Assembly: GCA_023935145.1 (NCBI GenBank)
Contig: CM043698.1
Span: forward strand, 142,766,001-142,830,000
Origin: Bretschneidera sinensis
Taxonomy: Eukaryota; Streptophyta; Magnoliopsida; Brassicales; Akaniaceae
DNA: 64,000 nucleotides
Reading direction: 5' to 3'
Each line of letters starts with the position of its first letter. Position 1 is the first letter of the stretch. Made by a program: the position numbers and the translations under genes. The notes beneath the pieces were generated by a model. The model saw nothing but the letters and a program-made list of their open reading frames with translations, searched no databases and was not told the DNA's origin. This document shows positions 1 through 11,865 of this stretch, piece after piece.

Positions 1-629
1 AATCGCAAAAATCACCAAAATTGAATATTTTTATACCAAAAAAAAATAGTATTGAAGCCTCAGCATACATATTAAACCGGAAAATAATAAAGAAAAGGCC
101 ATAACTGTTTCTGAGAAAAAGATAGAAAAAGGTGATAAGAGATCTTATATTTCTCAAGAAAAGGCAAACAAAACTGTTCTATTTACAATGATGCCGATAC
201 AAGTTTTTGGTTATTTGAGTTGTTTTTTATTTATTTATTATTCCATATGCAACATTTCACTTTTTCCATCTACTTCTTTATTCTTCTTTTTATTCTTTAA
301 TTTGGTTGCAATGCATCCTGAGTTATGAATTAAACCAAATTAAGCAATAACTGGCACCTAATCACAATGCAGCAATACACAACCAATCAATGAAACTTTT
401 GAAACGAAAACATAGTTAACGTTTCAGAAAACAGTAGTAAAATAACAAAAACACTTTTGCTATCTGATCAGCAATATAGTCTCATGCAAGTAAAGTAGTA
501 AACACAACGAAACCGCATAATCATCTGTTTTTTTTTTTTTATAAAATAAATTTCTGCCCTAAACACACTTTATGGGAGAAAATTCAAGAAACTCAATTTT
601 CATATGAATCTCAATAATTTAACATGAAA
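1..629 (-). other. Presumed internal leader of a truncated copia element
   Basis: No open reading frame or recognisable domain is visible. The stretch lies on the internal side of the primer-binding site at 630-642, so it should be the untranslated leader of the minus-strand copia element whose 5' LTR follows. The rest of that element would be outside the window. The assignment rests only on position. Confidence 0.4.
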
Positions 630-642
630 GGCTCTGATACCA
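630..642 (-). other. tRNA-Met primer-binding site of copia element
   Basis: Read on the minus strand this is TGGTATCAGAGCC, the usual Ty1/copia primer-binding site matching the 3' end of initiator tRNA-Met. It lies two bases inside the LTR that ends at 645. This fixes the element's orientation as minus. Confidence 0.8.
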
Positions 643-644
643 CT

Positions 645-721
645 TGATGGATTATAATCTTGATGTTATTACACAAATAATCAATTATACAGCCAAAATA
701 TTTTTATATTAAACTTGTCAA

Positions 722-755
<34 letters not shown>

Positions 756-1179
756 AGAAGATGAGTTAGAAACAAACCGGAATGCATTGGAAGCAAGTCT
801 CATTGGGTTGATCTTTTAAGACTACAGGGAGAACCACATTTGGTATGGGAACCAATCAACTGAATGATAGTGGGGAGGGAGAAGAACTGTCTGTTTCAAC
901 AAAGTTTAACACACACTAAACACCCTCCCCTGATGTCTATTTATATCCCTATGCCTTAGGGACCATGACCCTAATAGTTACCTCACACATGTGCATTGGG
1001 TCTTTGGCCCATTAACAAAGACCCATACCACATCGGGCTTCTACGCATAAGGTGATCCATACTAAAGAACCTTGATACTTTGGAGACCCATAAAAATTAT
1101 ATCACTTAATTGGGTCATTTATTAGATAACGGGTCTACATATACAATGTTATAACATATCTGAACCCAAAATTCCAACA
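645..1179 (-). mobile_element. 5' LTR of a truncated copia retrotransposon
   Basis: On the minus strand this segment starts TGTTGGAATTTTGG and ends with CA just before a tRNA-Met primer-binding site. It has a TATA-like ATATAAATAG near 940. The length of 535 bp is normal for a copia LTR. Because the primer-binding site is present it is not a solo LTR; the element continues to the left, out of the window. Target-site duplications cannot be checked. An AT microsatellite lies inside it. Confidence 0.75.
724..753. repeat. (AT)n microsatellite
   Basis: An uninterrupted run of about 15 AT units inside the copia LTR. It probably varies in length between individuals. Confidence 0.95.
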
Positions 1180-1329
1180 TAGTTATCATTCATTTGATTG
1201 AGTGGATTTATTATTTATGTGAGATTAAATTAGTCATAATCTCGCCATTTTTGTCCTATATCCCTCTATGAGATAGAATCTATCACACCCAAGTGGGACT
1301 AAATTTTTTCTTTTTGTTATTTTTACCCT

Positions 1330-1930
1330 TGAATAAAAATAATTATTATAATAGTACTAATAATTATAATATTATTAAATTATTTTTATAATAATAATAA
1401 AAATATTAATAATAATTATAATAATATTGATTATAATAGTATTTTTATAATAATATTTTTTTCTTATAATAATAAATAATGTTATTATTATAATTATAAT
1501 AATAATTATAATTATATTTATGATAATAATATTTCTTATTATAATTATAATTATAAAAATATTATTATGATAATTATAATAATGATGATTATAATTATGA
1601 TGATAAAAATAATAATTTAATAATAACTAATATTTATTAAAATCATAATAATGAAAATACCATAATAATAATAATTATAATAAATGTAATAAATTTTTTA
1701 ACGGTGATTATAATAATAATAAAAAATAATATTTATAATATTAATATAATAATATATTTATTGTAATGACAATAATTATTAATATCATAAGTGTAATAAT
1801 ATTATTTTTATAGTTATAATAATATTATAATGATATAATATTAATAATTATTATTTTAATAATTTTATATCATAATAATAATTTATTATTATAATAGTAA
1901 TTATAATAATAAAAATATAATTATAATTAA
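1330..1930. repeat. Low-complexity TAA/ATT region
   Basis: About 600 bp made of degenerate TAATAA, ATTATA and TTATAATAATA motifs with very few G or C. It looks like decayed trinucleotide repeat expansion. It contains no reading frame. Confidence 0.85.
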
Positions 1931-2172
1931 ATTTTAGGGTTTGTGAAGAAATTAATGATTGTTTAGGATGATGAATAGTGCTATTGTTTTTTGGTACTTA
2001 AGACTTCTTATCCTACTTTGGTCTCAATCTAGCAATCTCATGAATCAAACATAAGATTAAGGTATTATCTCTTTAATCCCATTTTATCTTATCACATGTT
2101 AATCCTAATCTTATCCTACTATAATCATATCTGTAAACCAAAATAACTCTAAAAATATGTGCAGTAGTATCC

Positions 2173-2255
2173 AAAGAAGCTATGGTGGATGAGTGGCGAA
2201 CATATGGATTAACATGTAAGGGTGCATGGATTCAAATCCCCTATTAACCCCACTT
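2173..2255 (+). repeat. Possible tRNA-derived SINE head
   Basis: It contains TGGATGAGTGG, resembling a pol III A box, and about 45 bp later GATTCAAATCCCC, resembling a B box. Such spacing is typical of tRNA-derived SINEs. The boundaries and any tail are unclear, so this is tentative. Confidence 0.3.
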
Positions 2256-2362
2256 AAAAAAACCACTAATACTTGTGTTTGGCCATTTGTGATGACTCGA
2301 GACGTTCACTCAAGGTATCTAGCCCACTTATGATGACTAAGGATGTTCACACAATATTGATA

Positions 2363-2367
2363 TGAAC
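2363..2367. repeat. TSD (TGAAC), left copy
   Basis: TGAAC directly precedes the 5' LTR. An identical TGAAC at 9415-9419 follows the 3' LTR, as expected for integrase-made target-site duplication. Confidence 0.9.
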
Positions 2368-2999
2368 TGATGTGTACTAAAAGTACCCAACTCTTTAGGA
2401 TTGGGACACATGGAGAAATGACGTCATCTACAGTGGCGAGCCGTCTGTTTGGCAGCCTAATTTACAGGTTTTAACTGCTTAAGGCAATGTCTTGGAGAGA
2501 TCGAGTGGCGACTAAGCTGTCAAATTAATAGACCATAGAATGAAGTACTATCAGCATACCTATCTCATACGATCAACACACATTAAGAAGATTCATCTCG
2601 ATCCCTTCAAGGATCTTACCTCTCATCACTGCCTATAAAAGGAAGTGTTAACTCTTTCAGAGCATCTAAGTAAGAAAAAAGCCAAGAGCTATTATTCTAC
2701 CACTTTGGAATCCATATAAAAACCCTTCATCTTACGTCACCTCTGTACATAAACTAACTTAACCATCGGAAGATCCTTCCTAGAGCACACAAACTCTACT
2801 TAACCATCGAAAGATCCTCCCTGGAGCACACAAACTCTAAGAGACTTTCCTTGCAGGATTTTGTATACCAAGTTGACGTGAACGTAACGAGGTCTAGAAG
2901 CTCCCCCCAGCCCTATCAAAGCATACAGTTTCACTTTCATATAGTTGAGACCCAAAAAATTTTGTACCATAATTCATTACTTTTTTTTTAGCATCAACA
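2368..2999 (+). repeat. 5' LTR of Tat element
   Basis: Starts TGATGTGTACTAAAAGTACC and ends CATCAACA. A TATA box (CTATAAAAGG) lies near 2634. It pairs with the 3' LTR at 8821-9414, with many substitutions and small indels between them. The next bases, GATTGGTATTATCCGTGGG, look like a mutated Tat primer-binding site (ATTGGCGCCGTCTGTGGG type). Confidence 0.9.
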
Positions 3000-3679
3000 G
3001 ATTGGTATTATCCGTGGGAATGAAAAATTTAATCTCACAATGCCACTAAAAAAACCAAATCCCCTTCTGTTTTTTCCCACAGTGTCGGCCGAAAATACCC
3101 CCACGTTGAAATTGAAAAATGAGAGAGCTGAAATCATGGTATCAAAGCATATAGGAGAACCTGAATCCCCCGCAGGTCTCGGGAAGCCATGAAAACTTAA
3201 AGGCCCATGATGGACATCCCCAATCCAGTCCCACCAAGATTGGCCTAGCTTAAAATCTCAGGATTTAAGTCACCTGAGCTTAGCATAAGGAGCTCAAGCA
3301 AAGTTACGACAACTTGGCCGAAATAATCGAAAAATGCTCCCTGATAATGCCCACATTCTTCCTACTAGACCCCGCCGACAAGAGATCAACATGACTACGA
3401 CTAAAGGAGAATCGGAGAGGCTAGACGGCTCCAAGCAGCACGAACACTGTCATAGAATTGGCGAGGAACAAAGAACCCAAAATTAAGCTTTATTTACCAA
3501 AGCTCCTAAGATTAGTGCTCCCCTAAATTCTGAGAAGTACGAAGAGGAATCCATTTCAGACTCCCAACTTCCTAAGAAGCATAGGGACTAGAGATGCTAT
3601 AGGTTTCCTAGCAATTGAGAATGACGAATGAGAGTATTGATCTTGCCTTAAAAACCAGTAGGCTGGACATCTTGAACAA

Positions 3680-4480
3680 ACTTAAACCCTTTGGAAACTT
3701 GTTCTTTCGTGAAGTTATGGAGATGCAATGCCATATAATTTCAAGAAACTGAATGTTGAGCCTTACATGGGAAAAATTTGTCCCATTCCCAATCACCCTG
3801 CAGAAAACAGCTCTGACCTGGTTCTTTTGGCACTCCTCAAGCTCTATATCATCTTTTGAGGAACTCAGTGAGCAGTTTGTAACCAATTTCTTCAACAGTA
3901 GAAGACCAAGGAGAACGGTCAAAATCCTACTTAGCTTCACCCAAAGAACGAACGAATCACTTCGTAACTGCATTACTCGATTCTGGGCTGCAATGGTCAA
4001 AGTCAGAGAGCTTGACCAAAAAGTAGCAGCAATGGCTTTCACCAATAGGCTCAGGGCATCAGATTTCAGCCACTAACTATCTAGGAACCCGGTCAACTCC
4101 ATAACTACCCTCTTGGCACAGGTAGACAAATTCATAATTGTTAAAGAAGACTTGGCCTTCAAGAGGCAGAGAGAGGAAAGCTCGGTAGGCAAGAAGAAAA
4201 GGGATATTGATGGGCCAAAACCTAAAGCAAAACCCAAATAGAAGGAAAGAGAGAGTGTAGGTTACATTCCAAGGGTTCGAAAGTTACACTCCTCTTAACA
4301 CCTCTAGATCCAACCTCTTAGTGGAAATAACCGCCCAAGACATCATCCATTGGCCACAGAAGCTCAAGGCTAGCCCAGTAGAAAAGACACTAATCAATAT
4401 TATCGTTTTTACAAGGACCACGACCATGAAACTGAAGACTATAAACATTTGAAATTCTAAATTGAAGATCTAATCAGATA
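3680..4480 (+). pseudogene. Tat gag remnant
   Basis: Translated pieces such as LQKTALTWFFW, FEELSEQFVTNFF and NESLRNCITRFW match the retrotransposon gag capsid domain of Tat-type elements. The clearest open stretch is 3753-4076 (107 residues), which stops after RASDFSH. The same frame continues past the stop with LAQVDKFIIVKEDLAFKRQREE-like sequence. Several stops break the frame. No zinc knuckle was recognised with confidence. Confidence 0.7.
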
Positions 4481-4839
4481 AGGATACTTGAAAAATTCAT
4501 TGTGAAAAACAGAAGCCCACTTCGGAACCAAAGTCTTAACATTAGAGGAAATAAGAAGCCGAGGAGAAGTCTTGACTCCAAAAGTTGAAGCAGAAGAGAA
4601 ACTACGTGTAAAGAACTAAATAATGCACCTAGTGCATGCACTATTTGAACTATCTTGGGCGGCACTACCCCTGGAAAAGAATCCACGAGCTCTCAAAGAG
4701 CATACACCAGGTTCATAGGATCTGTAGATGGGCCGAGCAAGAGGACCCGAACGGACTAAACCATTAACTTTACGAATGAAGACCTAGAAGGGATTTGCTT
4801 CCCTCACGATGATGCAGTAATAGTCAGCTTTGTCATCGC

Positions 4840-5458
4840 TAATTTCTCAGTGGAAAAAATATTGGTGGACAACGATTCCTCATAGAACATCCTGCACTAC
4901 AACACTTTCAAGAAAATGCAACTGACGGACGAGAAACTGAAGCCCTCCAAGGAGCCTTTGTATGGTTTCACTGGGGGCCTTGTTTACCCCAAAGACAGCA
5001 TCACATTTCCTGTCATCATAAGAGTCGCACTTCTACAGACTACAACCATGAACACTTTTCTTGTAGTCAACATTCTCTCATTGTACAACATTATCGTTGG
5101 AGGACCTAGATTGAACACTATGAAAGCAGTAGTATCAAACTACCACCTCAAAGTGGAGTTCCCAATAGAGACCAACATCGGGGAAGTGAAGGGAAACCAA
5201 ACGGCCGCCCATAATTTCTATTTGGCCTTGGTTAAAAGAAAGGCCAAGACTGATGTCCTTGGAATCCAATATCTTCATAACAAAGCAAAGAACATGAGAG
5301 AAAGACCAGAAGAAGACTTGCCTTCGATTCCATTGATAGAAGAAAAAGAAAACAAGAAGACCATACAGATTAGAACAAGCCTAAGAAGAAAAATAAAGGA
5401 AAAATTGATCTCATCCTTAAGTAAAAATCAGGATGTTTTTCGCATGGACAACAATTGA
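4840..5458 (+). pseudogene. Tat protease-region remnant
   Basis: The open part at 4916-5458 (180 residues) contains LYGFTGG, TFPVIIR, FLVVNILSLYNIIVG and YHLKVEFP, the conserved run of the Tat-lineage aspartic-protease region. Just upstream, VDNDSS followed by a stop replaces the expected active-site VDNGSS, so the catalytic motif is damaged. The protein would process the Gag-Pol polyprotein in an active relative. Confidence 0.75.
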
Positions 5459-5559
5459 AATACTGAGAATAGACCCAAAAGTGATGGTCTACCATCTCAA
5501 CATCAACCCCAAGCACAAGCTTGTAATCTAAAAGAAGAGGTCCTTCGCTCATGATAGGT

Positions 5560-6330
5560 AACATGCCACAGATACTGAGGTTAAAAAATTGTTAAAAGCT
5601 GGCTTCATCTAGGAAATCAAATACCTCGCCTGCCCTGATGATATTGTTATGCTGAAAAAGCCAAATAGAAAGTGGAGGATAAGTATTGATTTCACGGATC
5701 TCAACAAAGCATGCCCAAAAGATAGTTACCTTCTACCACGAATCGATTAGCTGGTTGATGTGACTTTGGGTTATGAGATGCTGAGTTTCATGGATGCGTA
5801 CTCTGGATGCAATCAAATCAAGATGTACGAACCAGACCAACATAGCACAACATTCATAACCAAAAATAGCTTCTACTAAAGTAATGCCCTTTAGACTAAA
5901 AAACACAAGCGTAACTTACAAAAGGTTGGTGAACAAGCTCTTCAAAAATCAGATTTGTCGGAACATGAAAGTATACATGGATAACATGCTGTTTAAAAGC
6001 ATATAAGCAACTGACCATATAACTGATCTAGAAGAATGCTTTTCCACTCTAAGGAAACACCGGATGAAACTGAACACTGTTAAGTGCGTCTTCGCAGTCA
6101 CCTCTGGGAAATTTCTTGAATTCATGGTAACCTAAAGAGGAATACAAGTTAAACCAGAAAAATCATTGCAGTTTTAGATATGGAAGCACCCTAGACCATG
6201 AAAGAAGTGCAAAAGCTCACAGGGCGAATCATGACCCTAGGTTAATTCATGTCCAAGTTTGCTGAGAGATGTTTATCTTTCTTCAAAGCGATGAAGAAGA
6301 TCAAAGAATTCCAATGGATGGAGAAATACT
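5560..6330 (+). pseudogene. Tat reverse transcriptase remnant
   Basis: Pieces LLKAGFI, KWRISIDFTDLNKACPKDS, YEMLSFMDAYSG and QHSTTFITK are RT blocks in order. The active site reads YMDNML near 5970 instead of the usual YVDDML, so the second catalytic aspartate is gone. Multiple stops and at least one frameshift are present. Confidence 0.75.
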
Positions 6331-6389
6331 AATCTTCATTCAACAAATGGAAAAGGTACCTAAGTTCGTCTCTCTTTTTGTCCAAACCT

Positions 6390-6780
6390 AAAGAATAAGA
6401 AGAATTGTTCTTATATCTAGCTACGAGTGAAGCAGCCGTTGCTTTAACTCTGGTTAGGGAAGAAGATAGAATCCAAAAGCCAATCTATTATGTAAGTAGA
6501 GTCCTATAGGATGTGAAAGTGATATATCAACCCATTGAGAAGCTGGCCGATGTAGTGGTTATTTCAGCCATAAAACTAAAGCCATACTTTCAAGCCCATC
6601 GAATCACTGTGTTAACAGACCACCCTCTTTGACAATTCCTCCAAAAACCAGACCTCTCGGGAAAGCTCGTGAAGTTGTCAATAGAGCTGGGAGAATTTTA
6701 CATTCAGTTCAAACATCAACTGGCCATCAAAGGCCAGGCTCTAGCAAAATTCATTGTCGAATGCGCCTTTTCCTAGCAGC
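6390..6780 (+). pseudogene. Tat RNase H remnant
   Basis: LYLATSEAAVAFTLVRE, PIYYVSRVL, YQPIEKLA and HRITVLTDHPL follow the usual order for gypsy-type RNase H, ending with an ELGEFYIQFK-like stretch that resembles the second, archaeal-type RNase H of Tat elements. Stops interrupt it. No integrase motifs follow. Confidence 0.65.
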
Positions 6781-7360
6781 CAGAAAAACCTCCTGACTAC
6801 ATGGAATAACGGAAGAGGTAGAGGGCTAAGAAGCCTTATTGACCGAAGTCCTTGGTCGAAGGAGCATCGCACACCTTGAGCAAAACATCAAACAGGCTCA
6901 TTCTCATTTGGCCACCTACCTTGGAAGAAGGCAGGGGTGGGGGTAGAGATAGAAATGCCTTGTGCCTCATAGAAACAACGTCCTCCTATCTCCCAAACTC
7001 AGAACCTTCCTAAACCTTCTTTGCATCAGAAGTGGTCAGTGCATCATCAACTACAAAGAAGACTAAAAGTCAGAATCGAAGCTCATCCACAATCAAATAA
7101 TAATAAAAAATAACACTTACCCTCGGGATGATAAACGTTATAACAACTAAGGCCATAACACCTCAACACCTCTTCATTACCGAGGTGCTCCTCAAGAATC
7201 TCATTCTTACTATCCAGAAGCGTGTCCAATATTGTGACTTCCTCGTGAGACAAAACCAGAAGACTTTGATCCAGAATATCCCTATTTTCCCACTTCAGCT
7301 GGACCTGGAAAGAATCATAACTCTTTTAAGGAAGAACTTCTCTTTCTAAGCTCTGATCGA

Positions 7361-7630
7361 CTAAGGACCAAATGAAAACTTCTTGTTATTCCTCGGAGAA
7401 AGGTTGAGCCACCCAGAGCCTTGATACATCTTCCAAGAGAAAATATTTTGAAACAACTTCAGTTTGTTCATTTTATTCTTCTTATCCGATTGGAACCCAA
7501 CATGCATTTGAAGTCTCAGAATGAACCCCAAAATGTTTATGAGAGAATTAGGTTGCAACTGAGCAAGACAAACTCCATAATTGTTCAGGATTTCTTGCAG
7601 ATCGAGATCAAGAGGAAGCTTTAGCCCCAT
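7361..7630 (-). pseudogene. Antisense ORF resembling 'putative gypsy-type transposon' domain
   Basis: An 89-residue minus-strand frame lies inside the plus-strand Tat element. It reads LPLDLDLQEILNNYGVCLAQ, then LQPNSLINILGFILRL, then GSGWLNLSPRNNKKF. That order resembles the plant 'putative gypsy type transposon' (Transposase_28-like) family, which has an Fxx(I/V)LxxYxLxPxQLxPN core followed by a GWxxxxxR segment. Tat elements such as Grande are known to carry an antisense gene between pol and the 3' LTR, so the position fits. The frame seems to continue, broken, on both sides. The family match is from memory and needs a profile search. Confidence 0.4.
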
Positions 7631-8441
7631 TTAAAATACTTCAAGTAGCAGATCAAATATAAATTAGTTTTGTCTAGAATAACATTGCAAGCCCTAACAT
7701 CCTGGATCACACGATGCAACTTTTAAAGAGCTAAAATGAAACACTCGTTACGAGCAGAGCGAAGTACTTCACGAATGATCATACTTACAATGTGTGAGAA
7801 AAATCTCCACCTAAATTTACCTGATCATCTCCACTAACCACAAGATCAAGAGATATTTTCAGGAACCGAAGGAAGAAAAACTGAAAAGATTTTCTAAAGT
7901 ATCTATGAAAGCTTTAGATAATTGAAAAAAATAGAGAGAAGAAAATGGAGACCAAAACCTCTTTTATAGTTTTAACAAAACCAAAAGAAGCGTTGCGTCC
8001 GCAAGTTTCCCTACGAAATTAAAAATTGTTGAGACACAAGTACATCTCGAGCAAGTCAAATGTCTTACCATTAATTCTTACCGTAAATATAAGTGCCCAT
8101 AAGGAAAATGAGAAGACCAACCCATTTCTGTGAAACTCAAAAAGGCCCCAAGAAACGATTGGACCACTTTGGCTAGCCAGAAACCATTGAGCTTCCTAAA
8201 GAAAGCAAAAAATTCGTGGCATACAAAATGAGCTTTTAAAAGACTTTTGCTGAATCAACCACCATTAGCAGGGGTAAAAGTTCCAGTCAAAATTTCTCAT
8301 ATGATGAATTTTAAGCCCTTGAATCGCTAAAATCCACCTCAAATCCAAAGGAAAATAAGACCGACCATAAAACCCCCAACAAGTAAGAATCTTGGTTGTA
8401 ATCATATGATTTTTTACGAAGGGACCATGGCTTCAGTTGCA

Positions 8442-8687
8442 TCAGCCCTTGACAAGGTCCAATAAAAAATAAAAGTTTATTTGGGTTCGCCTCAAACCGA
8501 TAAAGGCTTCGGCTTCAGTCAGTGTAATACCTACCGAAGTAGAAAGCAAGGCCTCATACCTTAAAGATTTCACTTCGAACAAGTAAAAATTATGACTTTG
8601 GTTCAGTAGTCTCCCTCTATGAAGGAGAACCTCGAGCCTTAAAAACCGAGCGATTCTTGACAAGTTGAAACAATGGTGTACATTCAC
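8442..8687 (-). pseudogene. Second antisense ORF in Tat element, unrecognised
   Basis: An 81-residue minus-strand frame with a low-complexity, partly charged composition (for example LFEVKSLRYEALL and LTEAEAFIGLRRTQ). It lies upstream, in antisense direction, of the 7361-7630 frame and may be part of the same decayed gene. I do not recognise it. Confidence 0.25.
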
Positions 8688-8820
8688 TTCTGAGATAAAG
8701 CAGGACTAGACTCTCCGATGGCATGCAACCTCTCCTAAACAACCACTCGACCGTAAACGATCCAGAGAAAAAATGTCTTTCCTCGAAAAATCATTTTTAA
8801 AGGAAATATGAGGGGGCATG

Positions 8821-9414
8821 TGATGTGGACTAAAAGTACCCCACTCCTCAGGATTGGGACACTGGAGAAATGATCCCATCTATAGTGGCTAGCCACTCAC
8901 TTGGTAGCCTAATTTACGGGTTTTAACTGCCCAAGGAAACGTCTTCGAGAGATTGAGTGGCGGCTAAGCTGTCAAATTAATTGACCATATAACAAAGTAC
9001 TATTAGTAGACCCATCTCGTTCAATCAACACACATCAAGAAGATTCATCTCGATCCCTTCAAGGATCTTGTCTCTCATTGTTGCCTATAAAATGAAGTGT
9101 CGACTCTTTCAGAGCAACCAAGTAAGAAAAAAAGTGAAGAGCTGTTATTTGACCACCCTGGTATCCTTCTAAAAACACTTCCTTTTACGTTACCTCGATA
9201 CATCTACTAACTTAACTATCGAAGGGTCCTCCCCGGAGCAAACCAACTCTGAGAGACTTTCCTTGTAGAGGTTCAAGTACCAAGTTGACGTAAATACAGG
9301 AACAAGGTCCAGAAGCTCCCTCCAGCCTTATCAAAAGCACACAATTTCACCTTCATATGGTTGGGAACCAAAAAATTCTGTACCACAATTCATTAACCTT
9401 TTTTGGCATCAACA
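8821..9414 (+). repeat. 3' LTR of Tat element
   Basis: Starts TGATGTGGACTAAAAGTACC directly after a polypurine tract and ends GGCATCAACA. It is followed by the TSD TGAAC (9415-9419). It is 594 bp, against 632 bp for the 5' LTR. Confidence 0.9.
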
Positions 9415-10340
9415 TGAACACTGTATCCTCTTTGGCCAAATAGTTTTTTCTTAAAAAAGAAGAAAAAAATAATCACGTTAATAATTTATGCATTGCATTT
9501 CCTACGGGTTTCTTAACCTTTTGCTATAATTTAACTTCTCTTCATGGAACCCTCCAGTAATTAAGCTTCCATTTGGTTTCTGCAAAATCACACCATCTAA
9601 CAATATATACTTGTTGATTTCTTCTTAACGTATTGCTATAAACTTTTCTTCATGTTTTCTTACAATTCGTATGTTCAAAGAGGTTAATTCATCAAATATC
9701 AATCAAGTAGGTGCAGTATACTTCTAATTTTATTTTCTCTCTTCTGCTCATATCGGTGTAGACGTAGCATTAATTGTTTGATTCTCAAAAACTCCAGCTA
9801 TATACTTTTTCGTCTTGTTTACTTCCAAGCATGCTTCAAAATTCAAATGATGACATATTTTGTGCTCTGTTTGGATTGCGATTTTATCTTTGTAAAGAAC
9901 TATTTTCTTCGCTGTCTTTATTTCATTTTTATTTATTTTTGAAATAATTTAAACACTATATATGAGGTTGGCCAAGATTGTTAACAACTATATGAAACCG
10001 AACCCAATTTTTTCTCATTTTATTTTTTCTTTTTGACGTCTCATGATTTTTTATAAGATCACAATATTGATGTATTATATTAAAGTTGTTCTAAAATAAT
10101 ATTTGAACATAAAATTTATTAAATTTAGCACCAAGCGTAAAACAAATAAGTTGAAAAATATCACTTATTGTGTAAAGAGGATGGGCTTAGCATGGATCAA
10201 TCGCTCTCTTCACGATGTTTCTGCATCAATGCGGAAGTAATTACCCGTGCAATCGTCTCATGATGGTCGCATTGCCCGTACCACAACCAAAAGTTCTTGT
10301 TATGATGTATATATATTTGATATTATGCAGTAACACGATC
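9415..10340 (+). other. Upstream/leader region of resistance pseudogene C
   Basis: No coding sequence is seen. The stretch TGATTTCTTCTTAACGTATTGCTA near 9615 is similar to sequence near 27352, upstream of pseudogene A. Just before the ATG at 10341 there is an AT-rich tract and a splice-acceptor-like TTATGCAG, matching the TATAATGCAG before the ATG of copies A and B. This suggests a 5'-UTR intron ending a few bases before the start codon. Confidence 0.5.
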
Positions 10341-10722
10341 ATGGAAATTCTGGGGCCAATTTTGACACTTATAAAGTGGATAGTAGCACCAGTTGGAGAT
10401 TGCTTAATGCATCACAGAAGCCTCAAGGAACAAATGGATGGTCTCAAAACAAAACTTGAAGAATTAAACTGCCGAAAGGAAGACTTAGAATCAAGAATTA
10501 GAACAGAACTTCCACAAAAGACACTGAAAAAAGAGGTTGAACTTTGGCAAAGAAATGTAGAAAAAATCAATAGTGAAATAAAGCTTATTGAAGAAGAAGT
10601 AGGAAATGTGAAGTTTATCTCATGTGCAAGCCTGGCCAAACGGATTGTTAAGAAAGTCGAAGCAATTGATAAACTCCATGTAAAGGGTACGTTCCCCGAC
10701 AGCTTGGTAGTTGATTCACCTC
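10341..10722 (+). pseudogene. CC-NBS-LRR pseudogene C, coiled-coil part
   Basis: The ATG at 10341 opens 127 codons of a resistance-gene coiled-coil domain. They begin MEILGPILTLIKWIVAPVGD and contain LKTKLEELNCRKEDLESRI and EVELWQRNVEKINSEIKLIE. Regular leucine/isoleucine spacing and alternating charges indicate the coiled coil. The start was chosen because copies A and B have an ATG at the same place after the same splice-acceptor-like motif. The frame is cut after FPDSLVVDSPP by the hAT-like insertion at 10723. The gene resumes at 14665. Family role: intracellular pathogen sensing; this copy cannot work. Confidence 0.85.
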
Positions 10723-11696
10723 CAGGGGTGAAATCTGGATATTCATGTTGGAGGACTAGCTAAAAAAAACAGTGCATAAGATTCACAAACATAATAAGTC
10801 TTATAATTTTTGTTCATTTTTAAAATTTCAATTTTTTATTTTAAGAAAACATCAATTAATGTATTGTTTTGGGCATAAAAGTGCATAATTTTTCGAAGTT
10901 ATTCTTCACAACAACTTACAAAGAAAATAAACACACAAAAAATAAGGTTAATTTAAAAAAAAAGTTAATAAAAATATGTTTTGACTTTTTAAAATTATGG
11001 ATATACCAAAATGGAAGATGAACAAAAATTATAGGGTGGAGGTAATAGTATGTTTTATTTAAATTGTATAAAAGTTTTGTTTTATTCCGAACTCTACAAA
11101 ACTTGTTTTCTTGAAAAAGAATAAAGGCTATAATTTTCATAGCTTTAATTATATGAAGATTTCCTAAAAAAATAATGAAAAATTATGACAAGATTAGTTA
11201 TAACTTTTTATTAGAGTTATTAAATTTTTTACTTAAATTTCTATGATAACAGAAGAAAATAATGCAAATATTACAAGAAAATGTCAGGTATGCTATAATA
11301 CAAGTTAAACTCTAAGATAAAAAGTAAACTTTTATATTTATAGCAATTAACAACTAATAATATACTAGATCTAAATACATAAAAAGACAAAACAATAATT
11401 TATGTCGATGATATTTCAAAAGACAATAAAGCTGGTTAAGTTATGAATTTATACTTAGGGGTTAGGATTATTTTACTCCCTAAATTAACTTTCAATTGCT
11501 TCAATTTAGTATATGAACCTTCTAAAATTATCAAATCAAACTATTTCAGTGGAGATTTCATCAATTATTTAACGAAAATTTACATAAACACTGTAATTGT
11601 ATCAATGTGAAATGAGGTGAAATTTTTTATATCTTACGGTAAAAAAAAGAGAAAATTCTAAAAAGTTTAAAGTTTTAAAAAGTTCGGGCCAATATC

Positions 11697-11700
<4 letters not shown>

Positions 11701-11740
<40 letters not shown>
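11701..11740. repeat. (CT)n microsatellite
   Basis: Twenty uninterrupted CT units inside the hAT-like element. Confidence 0.95.
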
Positions 11741-11742
<2 letters not shown>

Positions 11743-11865
11743 ATTTTTGTTGTATTTGAGAATTTTGAGTTACATCAAATTAGGTGATAATGATGCGCCC
11801 ACGTAAGAGCATGGTAGATAAAGATAAAAAAAACACCCCAAATGATCAACCAATTTCAGCCAGAG

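Larger units (their letters stand above)
1180..2367. other. Gene-free AT-rich intergenic DNA
   Basis: No gene is visible. From about 1330 to 1930 the sequence is almost only A and T, built of TAATAA/ATTATT units on both strands. It could fold into many hairpins. A tRNA-like stretch near 2170-2250 is listed separately. Confidence 0.85.
2368..9414 (+). mobile_element. Tat-lineage Ty3/gypsy retrotransposon, degenerate but full length
   Basis: A complete 7.05 kb element bounded by LTRs (2368-2999 and 8821-9414) that both begin TGATGTG and end CATCAACA. TSDs of TGAAC flank it. After the 5' LTR comes a decayed primer-binding site, and before the 3' LTR a polypurine tract ending ATGAGGGGGCATG. Gag, protease, reverse transcriptase and RNase H remains run in order on the plus strand, all with stops and frameshifts. 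The protease block and overall style match the Tat/Ogre group. No integrase is visible; that space (6800-8820) carries an antisense frame instead. The LTRs differ at many positions, so it is old. Confidence 0.9.

Noticed and set aside
3608..4045. 145-residue minus-strand frame
   Set aside because: It is the shadow of the plus-strand Tat gag domain, with no family resemblance of its own.
10215..10340. Extension of the pseudogene C frame upstream of 10341
   Set aside because: Copies A and B and the splice-acceptor-like TTATGCAG show that the real start is at 10341; the upstream 42 codons are leader or intron.
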